A stretch of 56,577 nt of DNA from an uncultured Verrucomicrobiota bacterium. GTDB taxonomy: Bacteria; Verrucomicrobiota; Verrucomicrobiia; Limisphaerales; CAIYYI01. The stretch is from the NCBI GenBank assembly GCA_903930345.1, contig CAIYYI010000263.1, forward strand, positions 1-56,577, given 5' to 3'. This document shows, one piece after another, positions 1-9,012 of the stretch; the stretch's first letter is position 1; each line of letters opens with the position of its first letter. The notes below the pieces were generated by a model. It searched no databases and was not told the DNA's origin. It saw only the letters and a list, made by a program, of their open reading frames with translations. The position numbers and the translations under genes are program-made.

Positions 1-1784
1 AGGGTCATCACGTTGAGGGCTTGTTTTTTGCCTCCCGCCAGCGCGTTCAAATCGGCTTTAAGCACCCGGCAAATGCCCCGCCCGCCGCTCAGCCAGAGGG
101 AACCCTGGCTGTCGTCCAGCACATTGAAGATGAAATTATCCGAGATTCCGTCCGACTCATGAATGGTGAAGAAATGTCCGTTCTGATACCGGCTTAATCC
201 ACTGCGGGTGCCCACCCAGAGCACCCCGTCGGCATCCTCGCACAACGACATGATCCGGTCACTCCCCAGCCCGTCTTTCACCGTGTAATTGGTGAATGTC
301 CCGTTCTGATACCGGCTCAAGCCGCCGCTGGTCCCAATCCAAAGCGCCCCTTGCCGGTCGCTCCGGATTGCCCGAATCTGGTTGTTGGCCAGGCCGTCCT
401 GGGTCCGAAACACGGTCGTTTTCTCGCCGGAAAACTGGTACAGCCCGTCGCCGTCCGTTCCCACCCACATCCGGCCCTGGGGATCCCGGGAAATCACCTT
501 GATGTCGAACACCTTTTTCCAGCCGGCGACCGGGGTCAGCCGGCCGTTTTCCATGAGGCAAAGCCTGCCTCCCGCCGCGATCCACAGCCGCCCGTCGTTG
601 TCTTCGCAAATGGAAGTCACCGTCGGAATGGGCTCCCCGTCCATCTGGGTGAAAGCGGTCAGTTTGCCCTGGCTCAAACGGGCTAAGCCAAGGTAGGCCC
701 CGATCCAGACATCCCCGCGCCGGTCACGATAGACGCACCGGGTGCTGTTGTCAGGCAGGCCATCTTCCACGGTCAGCATCCGGATGCTGACGGAACGCAG
801 CCGGGCCAGCCCGTTTGCTTCGGTGCCCAGCCACAGGTTGCCTTCCTGATCGGCCAGCAGGCTCAAGACCAAGCCGAGTTTGGCCTTGGCCTCCTTCGTG
901 ATGAGCGTATCGAATGTCCCGTGGCTCAGCCGGAGCAGGCCGTCACGTGCGCCAAACCACAGGGATCCTTGCGGATCCTCGTAGATCGTTCCCGGGCGGT
1001 TGCTTTTGTGGTCGCCGCGGGTGTAGAGGGTCAGCTTTCCGTCCTTCCAGCATTTGATCCGGGAGCTTTCAAAAGTCATCCACAGCGCCCCATCCGCCCC
1101 GCTGGTCATGCTGTCCATGCGCCCGTCGCTGTCGTCCACCACTGTCGGTTCCGCCACAAACCGGTCGCCCACGAAGCGGTTCAGCCGTCCGCCTGAAGCG
1201 ACGAAGACCCCCTGGAGGGAACTGGCGCAGATGGCGGTGACGAAATTGTTCGGCAAGCCGTCCCGGGTGGTGAAGGATTTGAAAACGCCCTTGGAAAAAC
1301 GGCTGACCCCGCCGGGCGTGGCGATCCAGATATTCCCCAGGCGGTCCTTATCCAACCTCCGGATGGCATTGTCCGGCAGCCCGTTAGCCTTGGTAAACGT
1401 GGTGAATTGTCCCTTCTTCAGGCGCGTCAACCCGCCGCCGTTGGTGCCAATCCAGAGCGCCTCCTCGTCATCCTCGGCCAGGCAGACCACCTCGTCGTCA
1501 TTCAAGCTGCCGGTCTGCATGCTGAACGTGGTGAAGTTGACGCCGTCGAAGCGCACCAGCCCGTTGGCGGTGCCTAGCCAAAGATAGCCATCGCGCGTCT
1601 GGACGATCGCCCGGATGCGAATCTGAGGCAGCCCGTCGGAGCCGTCCCAAGTGTCGATGCTGTATTGGGCGAGCGGCAGTTGCGGCTCGAGCACCGCCGC
1701 CGAGGGTTGGGTCAACGCAAGAAAAAACAAGCCGAGCAGGATCGGTAGCATGGCCACCTTTGCGAGCGTTGACTGGTTTTTCAT
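1..1784 (-). CDS. Two-component regulator propeller protein, N-terminal part (runs off left edge)
   Basis: The reading frame is open from an ATG at 1784 to the window edge, so about 594 residues of the N-terminus are present and the C-terminus is missing. It begins with a signal peptide or signal anchor (hydrophobic stretch roughly residues 10-32, ending in a run of Ala). A series of about 40-50 residue blade repeats follows, of the kind DGYLWLGTANGLVRFDG, ALWIGTNGGGLTRL and NIWIATPGGVSRFSKG. These are the Reg_prop (PF07494) repeats that form the periplasmic beta-propeller of hybrid or NarL-type sensors. By family knowledge the missing part should carry a Y_Y_Y domain, a membrane segment and a histidine kinase, or in some relatives a GGDEF domain; this cannot be seen. 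It resembles the complete sensor at 26523-29591 in layout. It likely senses a carbohydrate outside the inner membrane. Confidence 0.85.
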   Translation of the reverse strand, partial: MKNQSTLAKVAMLPILLGLFFLALTQPSAAVLEPQLPLAQYSIDTWDGSDGLPQIRIRAIVQTRDGYLWLGTANGLVRFDGVNFTTFSMQTGSLNDDEVVCLAEDDEEALWIGTNGGGLTRLKKGQFTTFTKANGLPDNAIRRLDKDRLGNIWIATPGGVSRFSKGVFKSFTTRDGLPNNFVTAICASSLQGVFVASGGRLNRFVGDRFVAEPTVVDDSDGRMDSMTSGADGALWMTFESSRIKCWKDGKLTLYTRGDHKSNRPGTIYEDPQGSLWFGARDGLLRLSHGTFDTLITKEAKAKLGLVLSLLADQEGNLWLGTEANGLARLRSVSIRMLTVEDGLPDNSTRCVYRDRRGDVWIGAYLGLARLSQGKLTAFTQMDGEPIPTVTSICEDNDGRLWIAAGGRLCLMENGRLTPVAGWKKVFDIKVISRDPQGRMWVGTDGDGLYQFSGEKTTVFRTQDGLANNQIRAIRSDRQGALWIGTSGGLSRYQNGTFTNYTVKDGLGSDRIMSLCEDADGVLWVGTRSGLSRYQNGHFFTIHESDGISDNFIFNVLDDSQGSLWLSGGRGICRVLKADLNALAGGKKQALNVMT

Positions 1785-2186
1785 TGCCTGCCAATTCTAT
1801 CCCATCAAGATTGCGACGCAAGCCTCACCGCGAAATTGACAAGAAATTGGTTTTTAGGGGGCGAAAAAACGTTGAAAAACCGGCGCGGCCAGCCTACTGT
1901 TTACCTCGTGAATTGCCTTCAGAATACTGGGGGAAAACGAGCGGGATGGGAGGGGTTCAGAAAAACCCTGAACCGGTAAAGAAATAGTAAAGTTTTAGTA
2001 AACTTTTGTCCGAACCACCCGGCCGTTCTTTGACATCTTTCCCTGCCAGGCTGCACCGCCGGTCCGGGAGCTTGTTTGTCACAGCAGGTTGGAAAACCTA
2101 AACCCGGTGGGGTGAGGCTCCTGCCGAACCGTCCCAGCCCCGCGTCCCCCGCTCCCAACTCCCAACACGGTTATCGCATTCGTTTG
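1785..2186. other. Gene-free stretch with an AT-rich perfect hairpin
   Basis: No convincing gene was seen here; the short open frames lack recognisable protein features. It must hold the promoter of the propeller sensor gene that reads leftward from 1784. The one notable structure is a perfect inverted repeat at 1989-2006, AAAGTTT-TAGT-AAACTTT, in an AT-rich patch. It could be an operator or a weak bidirectional terminator for the kinase operon that ends at 2187. Confidence 0.4.
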
Positions 2187-3272
2187 TCACCCTTTGTGGG
2201 GCAATTCAAACCAAAAAACCGAGCCGCCTTCGGGGGGGAATTCTGCCCCCACCTTGCCCCCCTGTCTTTCGGCCAGGTGTTTGACAATGGATAGGCCCAA
2301 GCCCGTTTTGGCTTCTCCTCCGGTGGGTTTGGTCGAAAGTCGGGCAAATTCAACAAACAAGCGGTCCCGGTCCGCTGCCGGAATTCCCGGGCCGTGATCC
2401 TTCACCTCCAGCCGTATGGTATCTTGGCACAGGCAGGTGCAGATGTGGACATCCGACTCCCATGGGCTGTACTTGATGGCGTTGCTCACATAATTGGCGG
2501 CAATCTGGTGGGTGAAAGACTCATCACCCCTCGCTTGAGGCAAGTCTGGCTGTAGCCTTTTGTGAATGACAATATTCTTCGCATTCGCCGAAAACTCATT
2601 CTGATCAAGCACTTGCCCGACGATGTGGTTGAGATTAAAGTCACTCATTCGCTCTTGCCCTTCGCCTTCCTGCAGCACCTGGAGTGATAGGAAATCATTG
2701 ATCAGATTCTGCATGCGGATTCCGGCCGTTCTAATCCGATCATACGCCATGGCAAAATCCTGCTGGTCGGCGGCTATCGCATCGCAGTTCCCGATTTCCG
2801 CCCAGCTCAGGATCGCAAACAGCGGATTCCGCAAATCATGGGCCGCAATGCGCATGAACTTGTTTTGCTGGGCCAGTGCTGCCTCCAAGTCCTTTTTTTG
2901 CTGAATCAAGGTCAGTTGGACTTTCACTCGGGCAAGCACCTCCGACAGATGGAAGGGCTTGGTGATGTAGTCAACCGCTCCAATCTCGAAGCCCTTCATT
3001 TTGGCGGCACAGTCGCCCACGGCGGTGGTGAATAAAACGGGAATGTCGCGGGTTTGTGGATTCTGCTTCAGCCACTGGCAGGTTTCAAAACCATCCATGA
3101 CAGGCATCATGACATCGAGCAGGATCAGATCTGGTTTTTCGTTGCTGATCAGTTCCAGGGCGCTTGCCCCATCCTCGGCAACCAGAACCCCGTAATGGGC
3201 GGCTGTCAGGCAGGAAACCAGGATTCTGACGTTTGCCGGGGTGTCATCGACGATGAGAATGGTTTTCTTCAT
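2187..3272 (-). CDS. Receiver-histidine kinase (REC-HisKA-HATPase)
   Basis: This is a cytoplasmic signalling protein of 361 residues. Residues 1-120 form a receiver domain: acidic pair at D9-D10, phospho-acceptor D53 in LLDVMMPVMDG, and the KPF lysine near 106. A short helix leads to a HisKA dimerisation domain with the phosphorylated H145 in AAHDLRNPLFAIL. The HATPase domain follows, with an N-box (NAIKYSP), a G1 box (DHGPGI) and a G2 box (TGLGLSIVKH). There is no membrane segment. The order REC then kinase is the reverse of ordinary hybrid kinases and is typical of soluble relays that accept phosphate from an upstream kinase. The gene starts 6 bases after the stop of the kinase gene at 3279-5309, so the two are almost certainly co-transcribed and probably work together. 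No strong Shine-Dalgarno is visible; translational coupling is likely. Confidence 0.9.
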   Translation of the reverse strand: MKKTILIVDDTPANVRILVSCLTAAHYGVLVAEDGASALELISNEKPDLILLDVMMPVMDGFETCQWLKQNPQTRDIPVLFTTAVGDCAAKMKGFEIGAVDYITKPFHLSEVLARVKVQLTLIQQKKDLEAALAQQNKFMRIAAHDLRNPLFAILSWAEIGNCDAIAADQQDFAMAYDRIRTAGIRMQNLINDFLSLQVLQEGEGQERMSDFNLNHIVGQVLDQNEFSANAKNIVIHKRLQPDLPQARGDESFTHQIAANYVSNAIKYSPWESDVHICTCLCQDTIRLEVKDHGPGIPAADRDRLFVEFARLSTKPTGGEAKTGLGLSIVKHLAERQGGKVGAEFPPEGGSVFWFELPHKG

Positions 3273-3278
3273 GTTGTT

Positions 3279-5309
3279 TCAGGGTGTCAACAGGGACTTA
3301 AGCAACTCGCGGATGGATTTCATTTTGTATTCGGCGAGCAATGATTCCAAGCTCTCCGTGAAGGGTGTGAGTGTTGGCATTGCGAGTCGGAGTTTTTCCA
3401 GTTCTTTCTTAAGTTCCATCACTTTTCCAGCCAAGGCCAGTCGGTAAAGTGCGCCAATGCAATCAGGGGGGGGAATTGGTATCCGCTGGTTTTGACACGA
3501 ATCCTCCGGTTGGATTCCTGATGCCAACACCATTTTCGTCACTTCGCCTTCTGCGCCTGATGCAATCTTTAATTCAAACCAAAAAGAGGATCTCTGACCC
3601 AGTCGGCTTTGCACCGAGATGTCCGAACCCATCGCTTTGAGAATGTGTCGGCTGATGGCCAACCCCAAGCCGGTGCCTCCCCTGCGCTTCGAAAGTTCGC
3701 CCACCTGATGAAACGGTTGGAATAGGTTGCCCAGTTTTTCCTCCTCAATGCCGCAACCGGTGTCGTCAACCGCGTACCGTATCTGGTTGCCTATCCGGCT
3801 GATTCTCAGGCTGATGCCACCCTGATCAGTGAAACGGATGGCGTTGCTAAGCAAGTTCAGCAGTATCTGCCGCAAACGCAGGGGATCCGCTTGGATTTGC
3901 AGGGGGACGTCAAGGCCGATTATCCGGGTGAAGGTGATGTTTTTGTCCAGGATTCGGTTTCTGATGAACGTTTCGATGCGGTTGAGAAATGGAATGAGGT
4001 CGAATGTTTTTGGATCCATCTCCAAATAGGAGGATTCGGCTTTGGAGATATCCAAAAGATCGTTGATCAGGTCCAGCAGGTGCTCGGAGGAGCTTTGAAT
4101 CACCCCGACCTGTTCCCGCTGCGGCTCAGACACAGCGGGGTTCATGCTCAACAGTTGGGCGTATCCCATAATGGCGTTCAAGGGCGTTCTCAGCTCGTGG
4201 CTGATGGTGGCCAGAAAGGCGCTCTTGGTGCGGTCGGCGGTTTCGGCGGCCTCTTTTGCGTTTCGCAATTGCTCCTCTGTCTGCCGGCGCTCCGTGATAT
4301 CCTGGAAGGTGCCGAAAATGCGGGTGATTTTTCCAGCCATGATTTCCGCCGCGTGAAACCGAGCCCACAGGTGGCGCGGCGTGCCTCCCGAGATCTGGTG
4401 GAGCACCTCGAATTCACTCGGTTTGCCGGTGGCGATAAGCGTGTCGATCTGCCGTTGCAGTTTGGCGGCCTCGACGGGGGAAAACTGGCTGGCCAAGCCT
4501 GCCAAACCAGCTTCGCTTGGGACCGGTTCGGTTTGCAGGATCTTGATCAAAACCTTGGACCAAACGGTTCGCTGTGAAACCAGATCAATATCCAGGCTGC
4601 CCAGACTGGCCAGTTCCTGGGCTTCCTCCAACCGTTGGGAGGTGGCCTCCAGTTCGGTGGTTCTCTGTCGCACCAGGGAATCCAGGTTGCGATTGCTTTC
4701 TTCCAGGCGAAACCTGAGTTCGCCGGCTTCAATGACATCCACCGCGCAGGATAGGCAGGCGTTCATCATTAAAAACTCAATGTTTCTCCCGATTCGTACC
4801 TGGCGGTCGCAAATGCCTGCAAACATTCCATGCACGCGGTCACGGCTTCGCAAGGCTTTCAGCAGCAGAAAAGAGACGCCATCGGGCGAGTTGAAAACCG
4901 CCTGACGCTGGTTCCTGATCACCCATCCGAAAAGCCCTGCTTCCACTGCCTGGCTGACCAAGTGCTCCAGCCGAGACGCTTCCGGATCAGGTAGTTGGGT
5001 ATGCCGGATAAAGTGGGGGGAATCCGTTTCGCATAGGAAAAACCCGGCGGTTTCCAGGGGGATCAGCAAACGCAGATAATCCAGGGCCAGCCTCAAAATC
5101 CGGTCTTTTCCGTCCACTGCGCGAATCTTCCGCTGGAAGGTGTCAAAGGCCAGAACGCGTTCGTGCAAATTCCCAGGGACTTCGCCTTCGTCAGGCGTCC
5201 CTGGGCTCCGAGGCTCAGACGGAACAGGGGCGATGTCTTGCGGGATTGGCATTGGCATCCGGCGTCCTACCCGGGCGGCTCTGTCAAAACGCGACAGACT
5301 GAGGCGCAA
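3279..5309 (-). CDS. GAF/PAS-type sensor histidine kinase lacking its receiver domain
   Basis: This 676-residue protein is probably soluble. Residues 1-45 are a low-complexity leader, and an internal Met at 18 or 20 could be the true start. Residues 60-195 look like a GAF-type sensor domain. A coiled coil follows at about 197-232, then a PAS/PAC module at about 235-345 ending in a DITERR signature. HisKA carries H371 in ATISHELRTPLNAIMGYAQ. The HATPase domain shows LSNAIRFTD, DDTGCGI and TGLGLAISRH. Residues after about 610 (from ALYRLALAGKVMELKKELEK to the end) match the helical tail that in many hybrid kinases comes after the receiver domain, recalled as LYELA...PFA..L..L....I...L. Here the receiver is absent, so the tail is joined directly to the catalytic domain. 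The next gene, 6 bases downstream, supplies a receiver. The architecture reading is from memory of the family. Confidence 0.88.
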   Translation of the reverse strand: MRLSLSRFDRAARVGRRMPMPIPQDIAPVPSEPRSPGTPDEGEVPGNLHERVLAFDTFQRKIRAVDGKDRILRLALDYLRLLIPLETAGFFLCETDSPHFIRHTQLPDPEASRLEHLVSQAVEAGLFGWVIRNQRQAVFNSPDGVSFLLLKALRSRDRVHGMFAGICDRQVRIGRNIEFLMMNACLSCAVDVIEAGELRFRLEESNRNLDSLVRQRTTELEATSQRLEEAQELASLGSLDIDLVSQRTVWSKVLIKILQTEPVPSEAGLAGLASQFSPVEAAKLQRQIDTLIATGKPSEFEVLHQISGGTPRHLWARFHAAEIMAGKITRIFGTFQDITERRQTEEQLRNAKEAAETADRTKSAFLATISHELRTPLNAIMGYAQLLSMNPAVSEPQREQVGVIQSSSEHLLDLINDLLDISKAESSYLEMDPKTFDLIPFLNRIETFIRNRILDKNITFTRIIGLDVPLQIQADPLRLRQILLNLLSNAIRFTDQGGISLRISRIGNQIRYAVDDTGCGIEEEKLGNLFQPFHQVGELSKRRGGTGLGLAISRHILKAMGSDISVQSRLGQRSSFWFELKIASGAEGEVTKMVLASGIQPEDSCQNQRIPIPPPDCIGALYRLALAGKVMELKKELEKLRLAMPTLTPFTESLESLLAEYKMKSIRELLKSLLTP

Positions 5310-5490
5310 AGGGTGCCGGATGTGTTCACCACCGAACCCACGCTATCGCCAGATTCTTCGTCTGATTCGAGGTTTTCAACGACTGCCAGTGACATAAATC
5401 AATACTGCATCTGCGATGGTATCGGCTGGAAGTCTTTGTTGTGTAGTAAATTTCTCATACAATGCAGCTTTGACTGTATGAGCAGTGATC

Positions 5491-5530
5491 TTAAAAAGCG
5501 CTGCCTTGGTCTTTTACCCGGTTAGCGCTT
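5491..5530 (-). terminator. Possible intrinsic terminator at the end of the glycoside hydrolase operon
   Basis: Read on the minus strand, AAGCGCT (5530-5524) pairs with AGCGCTT (5502-5496) across a 21-base loop, and the second arm runs into TTTTT. The first arm overlaps the last codons and stop of the GH51 gene. The loop is longer than usual, so strength is uncertain. Its position, between the last hydrolase gene and the kinase pair in the same orientation, fits an operon end. Confidence 0.4.
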
Positions 5531-7066
5531 GGGGGCAAACATCAGCAGGGTAATGGAACGGGGAGGGAACTCGCGCGCATCAATTCCAACAGCCGCAGGC
5601 AGCTGACGCGTTAGCACACACTCCTCCGTTGGCCGGGAAACCGAATTTGAGGCTTGAAGGGAAGGCGCGGTGAGTTCATATCCGCCGGTGAGGGTATAGC
5701 TGCCGCCGTCGATTTGGAGGCGAGCGGGAATATTCAGCGTGGAATGGCGGTTTACCACCGCCAGCGTCACCTGCGCCCCCTGGTCACGAGCGGTTGCCGA
5801 GATGTCGAGCGCGGGCAGCGGTTGGCCGGGGCCCGCTGCCTCCAGCGCGGGCGACTCACACCGGGCCACCACGCTCCAGTCACCACAGTGCTTCGCATAC
5901 AACGCCAGCGGATGGAAGACGGTCTGCCGCACCGAGTTTTGCCGGTCGGTTTGGATCGGTGCGATGACATTGACCATCTGCGCCCAGGTGGCAAATCCGA
6001 TCAGGTTCGGATGGCGGTGCATCGCGTTGAGCCAGCTGGCAGTCGCGAGGGCGTCCTGCCAGGTGTAGGTTTGCTCCACACCCCAGCCGTTCGTGCGCCC
6101 TCCTTGGCCACCATTCCACAGGCCCCACTCGTCAATCGCCAACCGCACCGGGCCTTGGCGTGGCGGGAAGCGATACCAATGCGAGAAATTCTTCGGCTGT
6201 GGCGGGTAAGTCCCCAGGAATGATTCAAACGCTCCCAGTTGCCGGTCGAACGCCGCGACGCTACCCAGCAGACCTGCGTGGCTGTTGGCCCGGAGGTACC
6301 AATGTGCTGAGATATAGTCCGCCACGGGATGCAGCGAGTTGAGCACTGTGGCATTCCAGTTCGTGCTGCCACCGACGCCCGCCACGATGAGCCGGATGCT
6401 CGGGTCCTGGAGCTTCATCAGTTTCGCGTACTGCCAGGCAACTCTGGAGTATTCATTAGGATCTTGCAGGCGGCCGCAGTCAGGCTCGGCTTCCTCCTCG
6501 TTGCCCAGCCCCCAGAATTTCACCGCATGTGGTGCCGTAAAGCCATGATTGCGGCGAAGGTTGGCGTAGTGGGTGTTGCCGGTGCCGTTGCAGTATTCAA
6601 CCCAGTTGGCTGCTTCCTCCGCCGTGCCCGTGCCCATATTGACGCTGAGGTATGGCTCTGCGCCGATGGCGCGGCAGTAGCGGATGAACTCGTCTGTCCC
6701 GAACAGGTGGTCCTCCTCCCCGCCCCAGATGAGGTTGGGGCGGCACTTCCTCTCCGACTTTGCACCGACGCCGTCCTGCCAATGGTAAATCTTGGTGTAG
6801 GTGCCGCCCGGCCACCGCAGGAGCGGCGGATTCAGCTCGCGGACCTTCGCCAGCACATCCCGGCGGAAGCCGTTCGTGTCGGCCAGCGGTGAGCCGGGCT
6901 CGAAGATGCCGCCGTTGATGCAGCAGCCGAGGTGCTCGATAAACTGGCCGTAGAGCATCGGTTCGATACGGCCAAGTCGCTGATCGGCTTGAACTGTGAT
7001 GGTGGCGGGGAGTGCGGCCAGCGGCGCGAGCAGCAGGGCGGTGAAAAATGTTAGCGTGGCTTTCAT
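5522..7066 (-). CDS. Secreted alpha-L-arabinofuranosidase, GH51
   Basis: This 514-residue enzyme starts with a clear signal peptide (residues 1-20, cleaved near LPA-TI). The (beta/alpha)8 barrel shows the GH51 landmarks: YGQFIEHLG near 39-47, RWPGGTYTKIYHWQDGVG at 84-101, the acid/base glutamate E190 in FWGLGNEEE, and the nucleophile E313 in LAIDEWGLWN. A beta-sandwich of about 110 residues closes the protein. Length and motifs are typical of exo-acting alpha-L-arabinofuranosidases that remove L-arabinose from arabinan, arabinoxylan or arabino-oligosaccharides. The start overlaps the stop of the beta-helix gene by four bases (ATGA). It is the last gene of the sigma/FecR-headed operon. Family assignment is confident; exact linkage preference is not predictable. 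Confidence 0.92.
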   Translation of the reverse strand: MKATLTFFTALLLAPLAALPATITVQADQRLGRIEPMLYGQFIEHLGCCINGGIFEPGSPLADTNGFRRDVLAKVRELNPPLLRWPGGTYTKIYHWQDGVGAKSERKCRPNLIWGGEEDHLFGTDEFIRYCRAIGAEPYLSVNMGTGTAEEAANWVEYCNGTGNTHYANLRRNHGFTAPHAVKFWGLGNEEEAEPDCGRLQDPNEYSRVAWQYAKLMKLQDPSIRLIVAGVGGSTNWNATVLNSLHPVADYISAHWYLRANSHAGLLGSVAAFDRQLGAFESFLGTYPPQPKNFSHWYRFPPRQGPVRLAIDEWGLWNGGQGGRTNGWGVEQTYTWQDALATASWLNAMHRHPNLIGFATWAQMVNVIAPIQTDRQNSVRQTVFHPLALYAKHCGDWSVVARCESPALEAAGPGQPLPALDISATARDQGAQVTLAVVNRHSTLNIPARLQIDGGSYTLTGGYELTAPSLQASNSVSRPTEECVLTRQLPAAVGIDAREFPPRSITLLMFAPKR

Positions 7067-9012
7067 TTGTTTTTGGAATCAGGGTTTCGCTTAGGGGCGC
7101 TTTGGAGACCCTGACCATTGAGTGTGATGTCTTTCGTCCCATTCAGACCAAGCATTGGGCTCTGGCTATTAGTATCGGATTTGGTGTAGTTCTCCGGATC
7201 ATGGAGCGTGTTGGCGTTCACCGCCACGGCGCTGCTGAGGCGCAGGAGGATAGCTTGGCGGTCGATCTCGTCCGCTGGTCTCGCGATGACGGTGGCGCGG
7301 ATGGGTGACTCAAAGCGATTACTTTCAATGCGGCTCTGTTTGATGCCAATGAGTTCCAGTGCGGGGCCACCTGATCGGATGAAGGTATTGCCAGTGATGA
7401 TGAGGCGCTCGATGGGTGGGATGCCGTCCTGACCGAGGGCGTTGTGAGCGCGCGCCCCGATCACCGGGCCATGCGGGCGTGGGTTGACGTCGGTAAAGAT
7501 GTTGTCGGCGATGGTGATGTCGCAGGGGATGCCGCCGACCAGGCCCATGCCGGTGTTCAACGAAATGTTACTACCCATGCGAGTGAAGGTGCAACCGCGC
7601 ACGGTGCCAGGGCCAGACATGATGAGCAGGCGCTGGAAGCTGTCTTCCCAGCGGCAGTTTTGTACGACCCAGCCTGCGCACTCGTGGTCGAGCCACTCGG
7701 CCTGCGCTTCGGCAAAGGGCGTGGCGTCTTGATCGAGGGTGAGCTGGAAATCTTTGAGGGCTGTGAGTCTGGCTTCGCCGAGAAACTCGCCAGTCTTACG
7801 ATGGATGAAGCGGAGGCGGTCGCCGGGACGGGCGTTGTTGAGCGTGGGACGCAAGGCGGCGTTGGACTCAAACGTGATCGTTTTACCGGAAGCGGATTTC
7901 ACTTTGCCCCAGATGCCGTGGAAGTTCGCGAGATCGTCCGCTGTGTGTCGGATGGTGACGTTATCAAGTGTTGAGCCGTAGCGCGTGGAGCGACAGAGAT
8001 AGCCATCGGCACCCTTCCACTGACTGGTGCCGGGGCGCGGACCGAAGTAGCAGTCCTTCCACAAGTGCGCGCCATCGCCGCCGCTCTCGCTCGGGCCGCC
8101 TTTGGCAACATAGACGCTCACGTTGTGCATCGTGAGATTCGCCGAGTCTTCGAGCACGATGGCTCCCGCAGTGGTGTAGAGACAGGACAAACCATCACCC
8201 ACGCGCAGCACGCCGAGTTCGCCATACGCCCGCTCCCAGATCGCGTCGTGGATGCGCGCCATCAGGTCCGGGTCGCGCAGGTTGACCCAGTAGCGGCCAT
8301 TGTCGGAGGGCGTGATGTCGTTGTAACGCAGCTTACGAATTTCCGGCTGCAAATCGTAGAGCGGCGCGCAGAACCGGCCATCGCTCTTGAATGGGAGGAG
8401 CCGTTGCTCCTCTTTGCCGTTGTACGTCGTCGGCACCACGATGCCGGGCGAAGGCTGAATCTCAAAGCGATTCGCCGCGCGGTCAATGCGCGTGATGCGG
8501 CCCTCGATGCAGCCGCGCGTGCCGCGGTCGATGATCACGCCGCGCAAGACGATGTTCCGGCAGTTCCGAAACAGCACGCAACGATGCCCCGGTGGCATCT
8601 GGGAATCGTCGAGGTCGAACCAGAAGGTGGCCCCGGTCGCATCGATCACGAACGGATGCTCCGCGTCGCGTTGCATGTCGTCGAAGCTGAGCGGAAAGAT
8701 GATTTTGGCGCCTTCGTGGCGTTCTTGACCGAACCGATAATCCCCCGCTGCGATCCGCACCTCGCGCGCACCGCTCTCGAACGCCTTCTTGACCAGCGGC
8801 AGAACTTCCTTGCCGTGCAACCGCTGCTTGTCCTTCTCCGCCTCGGTGAACTGCGGTCCTGCCGGAGCATCGAAACTGAAGCGTTCCTCGATGTGCGTCA
8901 GTGATTTGGATTCCAAAATCGAGCACTGGTGCGGTGCGAGATGATCATCCGCGCAGTTCGCGGCCAGCGAAGCCAGCAGCAGGGCGGTGACGAGAGCAGG
9001 GATGCGCTTCAT
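7063..9012 (-). CDS. Secreted right-handed parallel beta-helix protein, probable carbohydrate-active enzyme
   Basis: This 649-residue protein has a signal peptide (residues 1-20; it contains NCA, which is a poor lipobox). The N-terminal half has short regular strands of the pectin-lyase fold, such as LFRNCRNIVLRGVIIDRG and LEDSANLTMHNVSVYV. A later set resembles polysaccharide-binding helix rungs (VVQNCRWEDSFQRLLIM, ITGNTFIRSGGPALELIG). This fold occurs in pectate lyases, polygalacturonases, GH110 galactosidases and C5-epimerases. I cannot choose among them: no unequivocal GH28 motif is visible. The inserted segment around 370-440 (GKVKSASGKTITF, RPGDRLRFIH) recalls GH110-like proteins. Context between arabinofuranosidases suggests removal of a side chain or cleavage of a pectin backbone. 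It overlaps its neighbours by four bases on both sides. Confidence 0.72.
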   Translation of the reverse strand: MKRIPALVTALLLASLAANCADDHLAPHQCSILESKSLTHIEERFSFDAPAGPQFTEAEKDKQRLHGKEVLPLVKKAFESGAREVRIAAGDYRFGQERHEGAKIIFPLSFDDMQRDAEHPFVIDATGATFWFDLDDSQMPPGHRCVLFRNCRNIVLRGVIIDRGTRGCIEGRITRIDRAANRFEIQPSPGIVVPTTYNGKEEQRLLPFKSDGRFCAPLYDLQPEIRKLRYNDITPSDNGRYWVNLRDPDLMARIHDAIWERAYGELGVLRVGDGLSCLYTTAGAIVLEDSANLTMHNVSVYVAKGGPSESGGDGAHLWKDCYFGPRPGTSQWKGADGYLCRSTRYGSTLDNVTIRHTADDLANFHGIWGKVKSASGKTITFESNAALRPTLNNARPGDRLRFIHRKTGEFLGEARLTALKDFQLTLDQDATPFAEAQAEWLDHECAGWVVQNCRWEDSFQRLLIMSGPGTVRGCTFTRMGSNISLNTGMGLVGGIPCDITIADNIFTDVNPRPHGPVIGARAHNALGQDGIPPIERLIITGNTFIRSGGPALELIGIKQSRIESNRFESPIRATVIARPADEIDRQAILLRLSSAVAVNANTLHDPENYTKSDTNSQSPMLGLNGTKDITLNGQGLQSAPKRNPDSKNK

